Below, piece after piece: positions 51,643 to 64,000 of a stretch of 64,000 nucleotides of DNA. The stretch is taken from contig CM034595.1 of assembly GCA_020091685.1 (NCBI GenBank), positions 19,639,564 to 19,703,563 of the forward strand. Direction: 5' to 3'. The DNA comes from Lutjanus erythropterus. Taxonomy: Eukaryota; Chordata; Actinopteri; Lutjaniformes; Lutjanidae. Position 1 is the stretch's first letter. The number at the start of each line of letters is the position of its first letter. The notes under the pieces were generated by a model. That model had not been told where the DNA came from. It did no database searches and worked only from the letters and a program-made list of their open reading frames with translations. The translations under genes and the position numbers were made by a program.

Positions 51643-53616
51643 GGTTATAAAAGCAAACAAAATATAAAATAAATAAAGTCATATTGTACTAAGGGGCGTG
51701 GCGGTCAGACACATTCCTTATTAAGACTGTTCAAGTTTAAATCTCAAATAAACCAGGGCCAGCTCACAGCTTAACTCGCAGTGACTCTAGTGCTTGTTTT
51801 TTCAGACTGCAGTGCAGGAGGGGTAAAGTTTACACTTGTGGTTCAGTCCTTATTGGTCTCACCGAGAGACAGCTGACTGACTGGAATAATAACTCGATCC
51901 AGGTCTCATTCCAGTGAGAGGTCAGAGGTCAACCGGTGAGCAAACCGCTTCCACAGTGAGCAGGCCCGACATTGCATAAGAACAATAAACAATACAAACT
52001 GGGGCGGCAACACAAGACATAAAAAACACAGATTTGTCTTCTTAATTCACCAGAGGTCTGAGTCTAAAACCCAGAACAGACCAGAGGGGCCGTACTACGA
52101 AGCAAGTTCAACATATCCAGGCATTCTTTGCGTTAGCTGGCTCAATAAAACCTAAACCTAATGGATAATGGTTATCATGACAATGGTTCTCAACTTTGTT
52201 TGTTAAGCCAGATTTTCCACTTAGGTGTATGCATGTTCACATAAAGGGATGTTTGATGTGTGATTTGACTTTTTTTTTTTTTTTTCACACAAAATAGACC
52301 TATTGTGTGCCGTTCACAGTCAAGAACATATTGTTACAATGGAGCGCTATGAAGAATGTTGAAAAAAATATTACAACAAACAGCAACACTGTTGCTGCAA
52401 ATAAGGCATAATCGACTTCATGCACTCTCAGTGCCTCCTGTTTATTTCTAACTGACAACTGCATGTTTGTGGAACTCTCAAACTGCATCAACAACTGAAA
52501 TGAATATAACACATACAGTTTATGTTGCTGTAACTGCATTACACAGCTTTGTTCAGTGACATTACTAATGTGCAGCTCAACAACTCTGTATATATAATGT
52601 CTGAAAAAGTATCGCTCATAGAGAAAATCAATCAGTAAAAGAACTGGTGAAAGGGCAGCACTTTTAAAAGCCGATCTTAACAGACACTTTGAACATAACC
52701 TGCACCGGAACAGGTTATGAGTTCAGCATAAGTTACCATGGTGAGTTTGCCAGGTTAAAAGACGTTGAAAACTTGTCAACATATCCCACTAACCCATGAG
52801 ACTTATTTCGTAGTAGACCTCTCTGGTCCACCTTTGTGGCAACAGAGTGAAATATCACAGGACAGAATGTAATGGCAGCCACATTTTCTCTGCATAAAAA
52901 CAATAATTTTAAAAAATAATGCATCTGATTGTGTTCCACAGTGTTAGGGCAAAAGTAAACTTAACATAAATTTGATGCATCTGCTTCTGCAGTCACTTCT
53001 AATAATAGTTGGTGAAAAGAGGCAAACTCTACACAATACTGTACGGGGAAAAAAAATCACTTCAAAAAAACATTTCAGTATTCCTTTACACACTGAAATA
53101 AAGACAGCATGAAGGTGGGGGAATCATGATTCATCATCATTATAAAAAGCAGCCTGTACAAATGTTGCCGGCTCATCGTCCTCGATTTTGAATTGTAAAA
53201 TAATCTAGCAAGTTACACGCAACCAAAACAAGATGCACGTGTCCAGTTACACACTCATTGGCTGGCTCAAAGGAGACATGCAGCTTCACACGAACAGAAG
53301 GGTTTAGTCCTGAAATCAGCTGTGAGATGGGAAGAAACAGGTCTTACCTTTACATTATTACCACTGGACAATGCTAACATAGATCAGGCACTTTTTGGAC
53401 CCCCCATTGACAGAGATATCATACAAGAGTCCACAGAGCTATTTACACTGTTTCACCTGGTGGACAGAACCACTGGGAGGAAGGGACGGGGGGGTTCTCA
53501 CCACAGTTTCAGATGGGGGACGATGTGTATGCATGTCAGTGTCTGATTTCCGTGTGTGTATCAGGGTGTGGTGTGGTGTGCAGGGCTCAAGCACTTTAGG
53601 TGAGTCCATCCTTCCT

Positions 53617-56600
53617 CTAAAGTCCTCCCTCCTCACTCGCCTCCATGACGACGACTGCGTCACGTGGAAACCTCCTGGCGACGCCCGGCGACCTCAGCTC
53701 CATGTCCTCAGAGTGGGTGGGGCTCGAGCGGTAACCATGGTGGGCCAGCTGGGAGGGCTGTCGTGGGTAGTACTGAGGGGGGTAACCACGGTAATAGGGG
53801 TCCTGCTCTTCCTCTCCCTCCTCCTCCTCCTCGTCTTCGCCTCCTTGGTCGTTGTAAGCCACTGCAGCAGGGTTGTATGGTGGGTTGTAGGGCTGGTAGC
53901 CGCCGTGAGGCAGGGGATGGACTGGTGTGGCGGGAATATTGAGGGTCAGTTTGAGTGAATGTTTCAGGAGCACCGCAGCAAACAAAAAACCACCACTGCC
54001 ATGGGTGAGCATGGAGCAAAGGTAAAGTTTGGTTTATTTGATCTTGGCTTTTATTAGGTACTTATCCATAGTCAGTGTATTACCTACAGTATATAGTGGT
54101 CGGTCCACCCCACTTTGAAGAAGCAGAGAAGAGTTTCAGCATGGAAGCCAAACAATGTACTACTGTGGACAGGGTCAGCAACAAAATCTATTTTAGTCAC
54201 TTAAAAAACATCCACCTAAAAACAAAAACAATCAATATCAGTACACTATATTTTGAATATTTTCACCAGTTTACTTTGCAGAAAGGTAGCCTTTTCCATG
54301 AGGTAACCACCATTATGCAAGACAAATATCACTCTCCAAAGCAACCAGACTCCTTTGGCAAAAACAGTAATTTTACCTTGCAGAACACAGGAGTTGCTGA
54401 TGCACTGCTGCCATGATTGGTTAGTTTTTGTTATTATGTGATTATGTGTGTGAATCTGAACTAACACCAAAGTCACACAATAACACAAACTAACCAACAG
54501 ATCAAGGTAGCGGAAGCCCAGCAACTCTTGTGTTCTGTGAGGCTAAATTGCTGATTTAACCAATGGAGTTTGGTTGGTTTGGAGCAATGCAATGAGCAAA
54601 ATTGGCTCATGTAACACTGGTTTCTTGTCAGAAAAGGTTGTCTGATGTCAAGGTAAAGCAGTAAAACTACTTTAATTATAGCGTACACTTAAACTGATAT
54701 TGATTTTTTTTAATGGGTGGGTAAAATTCATCTTGCTTCTGACTCTGTCCACAGCAGTACATTGTTATGCTTCTGTGCTGGTGCCCTTCTTTGCTTCTCC
54801 AAACTGGGGGCATGCTGACTGCCATCTGTAGGTAGTACACTGACTATCAATATGTACCTCATACAACGCCTCTTCAAATAATCCAAATTATCCCTTTAAA
54901 GCTTACTTTGCGGCTACAACCACCTCAAATACCACCACCACCACTTAGAACCAATAAAGAGGCAGCGAATGCAATATTAAAGGGTTATAAAATAAATCAA
55001 ATAAGAGTTGCACAAGCAGATTTGGGACTCATGATAGTGTTCAAAAGATTTGGGTTAATGAGGAAGTGGGTTGATAAAACTAAAGACAAGTCTGGTTTCT
55101 ACCTTGCATGCCCAGATCTGATCATGTTTCCAGAAATAAAAAGATCACATCTGGGTCTATTTAGGGATAGAATCTGGATTTTGTGCCCAGTTTACAGTAT
55201 ATGTGATGTAAAGATAGAGGTTCAGTAATGAATGCAGCCATATTTAGCTGATTCATCAGGCTTTGAAAGATGCGATTAGTGTTGAAGAGATTTGAGCTCG
55301 AAGCGGAGGCTGCTGCAGCGAAGCATTGTGTGCGCGAGTATTTGTTGACAGATGGCACCGGGATCAGTGGTGGTGATCATCGCAGCAGTGTTAAGGGGTT
55401 TTGTTTGGTCTTGTGGGATGGTAAGCTAATCCATTTTTGTCTCTGAGACTGTCAAATGATGACTCTGCCAGATTAATGATCCAATTTTATCAAGAAAGTT
55501 AACCGAAATTAATCCAGTTTGTGCTCATAATGAGGAATCACGGAGAATGATATGCATAATGACTGAAAATCTGGTGTTTCTTAAACCTTACACCAGACCA
55601 AAATAAGGGCACAAAATTGCTTTAAATCAGTTGTACTATTATGGAGATGCTTTGTTTCTTATCTTAAAATGAGTGAATAAACATTTTCAGGCTGTTTGGT
55701 TAAAAACAATCCTGATAATTTCACAGAAAAAGTGTTGCTTGCAAAAGTAATTTGGGAAAAGAGGGTCTCTGGAGAAACAAAATTTAAAAACCGCTGCTGC
55801 AGGGATTAGAGGTTAAACACCGGGGTCAGGAGTAATTATCCATCCCAAGAAATATGGAGGCCTTGAAGGAATAATTTATCAATTTCCTCAGTTTCTAGTC
55901 TTATGTACAGGGCACAGATGAAGGGAGGTGAGCACAGGAGGAGGAGGAGGAGAGGAGGACGGTTGAAGAACGCTCCTCAGTATTCATTCCCATAGTCCTG
56001 TTGAACTTCAGTCAGAAACAGAAGGAGGCAGAGGGAGGGGAACACAGGGAGGAGAGAAGATGTTACCTCATATCAGGAGGAAAACCCAACGACACCAAAG
56101 AGTTAAACCTCTCAAACGGCACTGACAGAACTTCCCCAGCTGTTCGGTTGTGGTTTGGAGGTAAAAAAAATTAGTGTTGGAGTCTGCTTCTCTTTTTCAG
56201 AGGAAGAAAAAAACACACACACACATGCCCTGAGTAATCCTTACAATAAATTAACCTCAAATAAATATTAAGACATTCTTAAAAAATGTTTGGAAAGAGG
56301 GAAAATGTGTCAGATCTCTATTTCTCTTTCTGCACATGAGAAAGTACAAATAAAGATTCCTAACACAGAAATCAGTAGTACACAAGAGTATACCAAGGAA
56401 AACATGACTTGTGAGTAATACTTAATCAACCACAGTCAAGGCTGCCATTTCTTTGCAGTTACACAAAAATAACTGCAGTGTCTTATCATGCATCAACAGT
56501 CATTTAAAAGTTATTCAGGCCACACTAAAGTATGACTTTTAGTGAATTACATTTTAATAAATAAAGCTTACAATATGAAGATATTAAACAGCTGCTATTT

Positions 56601-59600
56601 TTCCTTCTAAACAGAAGAGAATAACCTCTTTATGTACCTACATGCAGCTCCATGATATGCTTGAAAAAAAAAACAGTTCAATCTTTTGTGATGTTTACAT
56701 TTTTTTCTTAGAGTTAGATGAGAAGATTGATAGGCTACTGTTTTCATGCCTGGCCGTTTCACATGAAGCTACAGAAGCCAGCAGGTAATTTGTTCAGATT
56801 AGACAAGTGAAAACAGTTAGCCTGACTTTGTCCAAAGATCACAAACTCTTCCCACCAACACATCTGAGGCCCACAAATTTATACTTTATACTTGATTTAC
56901 ACTTTGTATCTTGTTTGTTAAATTGGTACAGAAACTATGGAGATTATTTTTATGGGAAGTTATGCGTCTATTTCTACTTCTTGGCCAGGAGCCAGGCCAG
57001 TTGCTGTTTTTGCATTCTTAGTCTTTATGCTGAGCAAAGCTAAGAGGCTGCTGACTACAGCTTTATATTTAACAGTCAGACACGCATACAGATTTAAAAT
57101 ATTTTAATGCTGAGTTTAAACCTATTTTAGCTCAACTACCAACTTTCTTTGGAAGTACAGTAACACCCTTTTTAAAAAATAGGAAAAGTGTGCTGATATC
57201 CTATGCCAAAGAGGGTTAATTAATTAAGTATGTGTATACACTTTTTGATCTAATAGTTCACTCACAGTCAGGGCAGTAATTTTTATTTTCAGTTTTCAGT
57301 CCCAGTTTGGTTTGTCTCTGCCATGTAGGTGTAAATAGCCACATTGGCTATTTCAACCCGGGTGCAAATAACATTTTTGGCTACTGACACCTGGGTGCTA
57401 ATAACACCTGCTTTTTAACAGTGATGTAACTCTTCAGGGATTTTGTATGTACTTGTAAAAATGTAAAATTGTTAATGAATCAAGCTATGGCAAGCTAACC
57501 TCATAACAAAGCCTTAAACTGCAGACAGAAACATTAACCTCAAAATAAGGTAACAATTGGTAGGAAAAACCCTAGTAAACTGAACTATACTTTTGAAAGT
57601 CCAAATGACAAATTTAAGGTCAAAATCTAGCTGCTCTGAAAGGAACAACACTACTTCACATACTATATTTGTAATCTACTTTTCCTTTCAAGTGGTCGAG
57701 GAGGCAGCATTTAAACCTTGCATGGTTAAGAATAACAGGCAAGACTCTTCTAAGTCATAAAAAAAAACATTCTGACTGGAATCCTTTTATATGAAATAAA
57801 TCTGGGTTGAGAGATGAAGTAATGTCTCATCCATCAGCTACTTTTAGCAGATGATATTTCATTAAGATGACTTGTCAGAAGCTGACAGATGTGTAACATC
57901 CGAGCTGAGACAATGGACCCATTAAGCCTGTAAGGACCTCATCAGTATGGATATTCAAAGACATCCTGTGTGTGTGTATCAGCATATTTTATTAGATCTT
58001 AACACAGACAAATAGTGTCAGTCAGTGACACAGTTAACTTCTTAATCCATCAGTGTGGACATGAATGTATAAACTTCAGTGGAACAACCATAAAAGCCAG
58101 ATTACTCTCCAATTCTCTGAGAGCTTTATGAGAACAATAACTATCTGAGAGCCGACTGTCACTGTGAAAACAATATTTTACTGTTTTATATGTATAAAAG
58201 ATGGTTTATAAGGTGGAAAGACTGGGCAGGGTTAGACTCTTTAACATGTTTATGTCAATAAATTAGCCAATACTGAAAATAAAACAAGAGTCTGAATTCA
58301 TTCTTAGCAGTAATATCGACGGTTGTTCTGAACAAGTCCGTTGAAAGGGTAAAGTTATTGCTCAGTTTCAAACAAATCTGGACAAATAAGGTCTAAATAA
58401 TCAGCAGAGAATGTTTTTGTAAAGTCTGGATATTTTTAACTACGTTTGGGAAAATATTCCAGTCAAAATGTTGTTTTTGTTTCAACTGCCAAAACCCGAC
58501 CTTCTGTGTACATGTGTGTTTGTGTTCATTTGTCATCAGCAGCGGTTCCTTAACTTTCTTGCTGAAAAAAAGTCTAAATAACAAGATCGTCAAGAACATG
58601 TCTTTAATTTCTTCCTGTCATGTGAGACAGACTTTCCCTAAAGCACTGGAGGTTTTAGTCACAGAAGACACGAGGCTCTGCTGCTATACTGACAATTAAG
58701 TCAAGAGCAAGAGAGCTTCTTCATATTTTGAATTTGACACTTTGTAACCCAAACAAGCTGTCTCAGCTCAGTTTCAAGTGTTGAACATCAACAACACTTC
58801 TTATTATTAGTTATTGTTTTTATAACTAGGATACAAACATTTAATAAATGGTATATAACATGTTAATATAGTAGTAAGCAGATATAAGAAGGCCTAGGCA
58901 ATTAAACAATCATGATATCTGCAATAGACACTCGAAAATATTCAGTAGTTTCAGTTAAATGCATTAAATACAGATCCCAGTGAAAGCACACAACAAATAC
59001 ACCCTGACTCATCAACAGCCAATCATATGCCTTGATGTATGGCTCAGGCCACAAGTGACACACAAACAGGCAGTCATTCAACAGGTGCTCGTCAGTTGCA
59101 TCATGGATATGTGACACAACACCGAAACTGAGGAGTGAGAGGATGGGTGCAGATGGTGAGGAAATTATTATAAAAAAAGGGGAGGTTAGCTTGTCAGTAT
59201 GGCAGCTTTATGGTTTTTAAGCCTATTAAGTCTATTACTTGTGTGCCTTGATAAATAAAGTGGTTAAATTTAAAGTAAGGTGGTTAAATTCAAAGTGTCA
59301 AATTCAATCTTTTTTTCTTGCTCTTCCTTAAAAACAGGTCATTAAAATGATCAATAATTATCTATATTAACTGAAACCACACATCATGACAAATGTTTCA
59401 GTTATATCACCCAGCCCTAAATATAAATGCTAATCAATGTATTTGCCAACAACTTCATAGTAACATAACTGTTCACAAATATTGTACATTAACAATTAAA
59501 ATGTCCTTATAATGGCTTACAGCTACATTATAGTGTGTTATAAGCCATTTATTAAATTAATTTATATTGCTTATAAATGCTAAATATGAGGCATTATAGT

Positions 59601-61614
59601 TAAATGTATAATATGTAACATTTCCCCATTAAAATGTCTAAAAACGACTACACATATGTTATATATTTTGTTGAGTTGTGTACTTATAGTGCCAAATCAA
59701 TGTTGGCAATGTTCAAACGCAGAGAAATTCGTAATTTACTCAGGCTTTTTGGTCTAGTGGCTACAGCTTCGGGGAAAACACGGGATACATCAGAGAGTGA
59801 AGAAGTAAGTCTGCAAACGTGACTAAACGTAACATGAATAAAACTTAACTACGTTACCTCATCCATGATTTCTGCCTGAGTTAGATTTTCATTAGCAGTG
59901 GAGGTTATAATAAGCTCTGATGCCCATGATCCCACGCTTCTTCATCACGTCTCAAACTACACCTCTTGTTATTGTTTTGATGTGAGAGAGACTTTGTGTT
60001 CTTTAACAGCAGCTGAATGATGTTTACCTCCGACGTTGTACCCCAGACAGGAGTTCTGGTCACAGTATCCTGGTGGGCCAGCTGGTCCCGTGGAACCTGG
60101 ATTACCCGACCTCCCCGGTGTTCCCGGGTTACCAGGCCGACCAGGAGGGCCCTGGCTGCCTGTCCGTCCTTCACCAGGCAGGCCTGAGGATGGAGGAAGA
60201 GTTTGTGTTTAATACGGGCGAGTACACAAAGTCAGGCATCAATAAAGAATCAATGAGAGGACTCTGGCAGTCTGACACCTGGTGAGAGGGGATAAAGGAC
60301 GAAAGAGAAGGAAGGAGGAAAATAACCTGAAGATGTGCAACCGAGGGTACAACTGTCGCCGTACTATCACCTAATCAATCTCTAAATCCCAAAAATGACA
60401 TGACTGTCGTTTTTGAGATGATAGTGAATGTCCTGAGGCCAGGAGTAGGAATAACACACTTCTTTAGCCAGAGGCTTCTGTTTTCTGTTTACATAAGAGA
60501 AACTGCTCCATCAGGACTCACTTCAGCAGTCAGCAGAAATATGAAATCAATATTTTGAGGGGAGTGCCATGTGCCAAGTCCTAAAATTATCATTCCAGAA
60601 ATACTCCAGAAAAGCACCGCAGATGAAGACAGAGAGCGCTCCTCTGTACCTTTCTCTCTGAACACATTTCCTTTCGCATATATCGCATTTTCAGATTTTT
60701 TTTTTTTTTTTTAAACTTATCTGATCATAGAAAAGTTTCAGGGGAGTTTTGTCAGCTTGTTCTGAGTATTGATCGCACAAGAGTAAACAGAAAATCCCAG
60801 CACTGACATATTTTCATAACACAAACCTCAAAACACACTGCACACAGGGAAATCAATACAGAGAATTATATTCATGGTCCAAAACGTCTGCTTGCTTTTC
60901 TCAGACGGAGATTTAACAGAGAGTAAAGCAAATCCAAAACACATTACGTCTCTGCGCTACTCTATTGTTGCAATATTTGAGCCACTTTTGGTTTTGTTCA
61001 GAATAGAAAAGATTCCACACAGCCAGGTCGCAGTCACAAAACACCAAAAATACATATTCAGGAACATAATAATGCTAAATTATCATATTTTGCAGCAGCT
61101 ACAGCGTCTTCAAAATGCTATTTGAGCATTGAGAGTGGAGAGTTTGATTTATTTAGACTTTATTTCACCAGGTTAGTCCCGCAGAGATAAAGGATCTCTT
61201 TTACAAGGAGGGAGACCTCGCCAAGAACAGCAGCAACACAGAACTTCAACAGTAAATCACAGTAAGACAGGTGGAAATGAATGACATTAAAACAATCAGA
61301 TAAAACGTTTGCATAGACAGCCTGGACTCAGTGGACTTCATCATAACTTTAAAATCATTTAGGGTTACTAAGCTTAAATTTAAGATTGTTTCATGCAGCA
61401 GATGCAGCAAAGAAAGCAGGAAAGCCATGCTGCCCTTCAGCACCGAGTCTCATGAGTGCATGTTCAGTGAGTGTGTTGATTCAGTTGGTTTAGCTCATCA
61501 AGCACTCTCAGGACTGTGTGTGTGTTTGTATCTTACCTGGAGGTCCGGGTGGTCCTCGAGGTCCCTGAACCCCAACCCCTGGACTCCCCCGCTCTCCCTT
61601 CTCTCCTGAAAGAC
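53617..61614 (-). CDS. col14a1: FACIT collagen, C-terminal exons (collagen alpha-1(XIV) chain), partial
   Basis: Three terminal exons on the minus strand; the gene continues beyond 64000. Exon 61614-61537 (78 nt) encodes Gly-X-Y repeats [20 protein letters not shown]. Exon 60183-60028 (156 nt) encodes [36 protein letters not shown] and LGYNVG. Exon 53921-53617 (305 nt with stop) encodes a non-collagenous tail: Tyr/Pro-rich [15 protein letters not shown], an acidic run [15 protein letters not shown], then [14 protein letters not shown] and a stop after SEEGGL. All junctions are phase 1, as usual for these collagens. Two triple-helix breaks are visible (GVGVQ and GEGRT). The [16 protein letters not shown] motif with two Cys is typical of FACIT collagens XII/XIV at the helix end. 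Naming as XIV rests on its position beside mrpl13, which matches human. Fibril-associated matrix protein. Confidence 0.85.
54019..54900. repeat. Fold-back element, copy 3, in the last col14a1 intron
   Basis: About 0.88 kb. Left arm: ggtttatttgatcttgg...cttatccatagtcagtgtatt...cagcatggaagccaaacaatg and tgtggacagggtcagcaac. Right arm: cttgcttctgactctgtccacag, acattgttatgcttctgtgctgg, gactatcaatatgtacctca, ending aattatcccttt. It starts about 100 bp from the final exon's acceptor. Most complete member of the family in the window. Confidence 0.75.
54901..60027. other. Remainder of the last col14a1 intron, no gene seen
   Basis: About 5.1 kb without splice-supported coding sequence. It holds purine-rich GA tracts near 55930-56060 and AT-rich DNA. 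The plus-strand open frame 54908-55228 (106 codons) shows no recognised domain and no homologue that I know. Confidence 0.5.
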
Positions 61615-62680
61615 CTGGAAACACACACACACACCTCACTTTTGACCTTCATGGTGCACACACAGCTGTGTAAGGATTAATTACACTGCACGTTCCCTTT
61701 TCTCCTACTCCCCCTCCTTGATGAAATGATTTGTATAAAAGTACTTTTGAATTTAATTTTGGTCACTACAATCATGATATGATTTTTTTTCTACATGGTT
61801 TCACTTCTAGTAAATAATATAGTGAGTACAGTCTCGACCTGCTCTGTATGAAAAGTGCCCTGAGATAAATTATGTTATGATTTGGTGCTGTAAAATTAAA
61901 ACTGACTTGACTATGAACAGTTTACAATATTGACTATCCAAGCAGTGGAAAGAAGTAATAATAAGTAGACGTAATTATCATTTAATTTCGTTAACACTGA
62001 AATAACTATTAACTAAAGTTAAGTTAACTTTCATGTACCATTACAATGGTTTTTATAACAGGTTAACCTTTTACTTTGGTACTTTAAGTAAATTGTGCTG
62101 TTAATACTATTATCTGTATTATCTGTAATAATTCTTCTACCACTTTCTACTCAACATCAGTATTACACTGCAAATTCTGTGGAGAAAATGTGCTCGGTAA
62201 ATTATGCCTGGATGATCAGTCTAATAAAATGTATGATAGATCCAGAGTCGACTCTGTGCTGCTGTCCAGTGCTGCAGCTGTTTGAATGACCTAATGGAAT
62301 ATTTTTCGTACACTCTAATATTAGAGAACCACATAAAACCGGTGATCTGCAGATTTTCTGTCCTGCTGCTTTTACGACTGTCTTAATCAATTGCACTGGT
62401 AAAGAGGAAGTGCAGCACAATGAGGCTGAGGAGTAAACATTTTACGTTACCTCGAATAAAAATTTATTCGCTACACTGGCGGCCTTGTGCGATATCTCTT
62501 TATAACGGCTGCTAGCTGACCCACATTGTGTGCGTGGAATATAAATGGTTTCATGTGTTGAGCCTCATTCTGGTATCAGCTCTACATAATAATAACATGT
62601 CTATTTTTTTAAGTAAGCCATACATCTTTTTATAATATCTGGCCTACTCTGGTTTCAGTTCAGCCCATAAAACAATAAAA

Positions 62681-62752
<72 letters not shown>

Positions 62753-62862
62753 GTAGACCAGTGGCTGCAGGTCATAAATGTTATTGGGGAGAATCAAAGG
62801 TCTGAACCTCAGTGGAGAAGGAGGTAACCATGCTGGACATTTCCTGACTGCACTCAGTTTTC

Positions 62863-62898
<36 letters not shown>

Positions 62899-64000
62899 AG
62901 CTCAGTCAGTGTGTGGTTCTTTGGTGTGGGTTGCGTGTTTTAGAGATGAAGACGGAGCCTCATAAAGGCTGTTTCTCCTCTGAGCATTCGTGGCAGGGGG
63001 AATGACCTCATGGATACTGGAGTTACTGTCTTCTGGCCTAGACTGAAGCTCGTGGGAGCTCTGACCCTCACTGTGAGTCAGAGAGAAGCAGCAAACATAC
63101 AGGCACGTTGAAGACTTTCTGGTTTCATTTTTCTGTTCCTTTCACAGTAAAAGCCCTGCTGGCTATTGTTGAAAAGGGAAATGCATCACTTTACAAACAG
63201 TAATGCGTTTGATTATTTTATAAGCACTCTGCTCTCACCAGCTGGACACTCCAGTTTTACATAAACATTTATTACAACCCCAGAGGTTTATACAGTTACA
63301 TCACAATAACCATCTTTATCCAAATAACTGGCTCTGTCACTCACTCAGGAGACACAACAGAAAAAGCAAAAATGGAAGTGAAGATGAAATATCGTAACTA
63401 CAATGTGCTTCACCTACTCATTTATTCTTTTTTTTTTGCAATGGCTGTCAGTTTCCAATTATGCAGAAATATCTTTTTCTAAAACATGACATGATTTTGT
63501 TTTAGTTTAAAATGGGGAAAAACTTCAACCATTTTTTAAAATAGTTTTTAAAATAATCAGGACACATTTTCTATGCTCCACATACTTTTTGTTTTGTAAA
63601 AATTGATCTTAAATACATTTAGTAAGTCATTTAATTCCACTTTAGGGTTTGATGAAATGGAGATAATGTTGGAAATCATGATACGTTTATATTAGATAAC
63701 GATAATATGGAATATTTGAAACACAACTCTCTCTAATTATTATGATAGTGGTCTCAGCACTTCTTAATGAGTACTACAATATACTGTAGAGGACAGGCAG
63801 GATGACATTGAAGAATGTACCCTGCTGATGCTAACTAACTAATGAATCTTTGGTCTGTGCCACTAAAAGCTGAAAATTGATTGATACGTGGATTTCATGA
63901 TATTTTAGCTGAAAATTGGTTGGTTCAAGCCTACGTAAGCACACATCATATTTTGTTTTAGAGGAAGAAAACATGATTGGCATTTGTTGAAAGGCGCTGT
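61615..64000. other. col14a1 intron to the window edge
   Basis: I looked for further Gly-X-Y exons on the minus strand and found none up to 64000. The stretch contains two GT microsatellites and otherwise nothing recognised. Confidence 0.5.
62686..62750. repeat. (GT)n microsatellite
   Basis: About 32 GT units, with a second shorter run at about 62866-62896, in a col14a1 intron. Confidence 0.95.

Noticed and set aside
53395-53958. Plus-strand open frame of 187 codons
   Set aside because: It is the antisense shadow of the GC-rich final collagen exon; the minus strand has the splice acceptor, matching phase and collagen context.
54908-55228. Plus-strand open frame of 106 codons in a collagen intron
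   Set aside because: Starts right after a fold-back element, with no known family, no splice or promoter support.

Overview
This is a stretch of vertebrate nuclear genome, almost certainly a ray-finned (teleost) fish. The evidence is multi-exon genes with GT-AG introns of 0.1-6 kb, close protein similarity to human genes of the 8q22-8q24 region, long (GT)n microsatellites and several fold-back DNA elements of a kind common in fish. There are no operons, ribosome binding sites or CRISPR arrays. Coding sequence is only about 7% of the window.

Layout. 1-2500: nothing recognised. 3361-19291 (+): cpq, carboxypeptidase Q, ten coding exons, 487 aa, intact. Its last intron (14383-19130) holds an antisense relic of a THAP-type gene, with four related exon-like units at 15876-17626. 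19292-20130: cpq 3' UTR. 21660-29210: tandemly duplicated block with two apparently intact minus-strand THAP zinc-finger genes, here called B (24559-25998, 193 aa) and C (27845-29210, 221 aa). Their 3' flanks are homologous. The C copy also carries a dead duplicate of dscc1 exon 8 (26673-26819), so a piece of dscc1 travelled with the block. 31238-35136 (-): dscc1, nine exons, 390 aa. 35640-50170 (+): mrpl13, seven coding exons, 179 aa, sharing a 503-bp head-to-head promoter with dscc1. 53617-61614 (-): the last three exons of a FACIT collagen, best named col14a1, convergent with mrpl13; the rest of the gene lies beyond the right edge.

Genes do not form a pathway: cpq is a secreted/lysosomal dipeptidase, dscc1 a replication-clamp loader subunit, mrpl13 a mitochondrial ribosomal protein and col14a1 an extracellular matrix collagen. 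The dscc1/mrpl13 promoter contains an E2F-like and an ETS-like motif, fitting a replication gene paired with a housekeeping gene. Relative to human, the order dscc1(-) mrpl13(+) col14a1(-) is what an inversion of the human COL14A1(+)-MRPL13(-) block would give, and cpq is much closer than in human.

The most unusual part is the THAP block. Paralogs B and C share about 80% of residues in their C-terminal exon but only about 30% in the THAP DNA-binding exon; a third copy has lost recognisable THAP and C-terminal exons while multiplying a phase-0 middle exon. I did not find a wholly new system. Coordinates of exons were set by eye from splice sites and protein similarity recalled from the human families, without alignment software.
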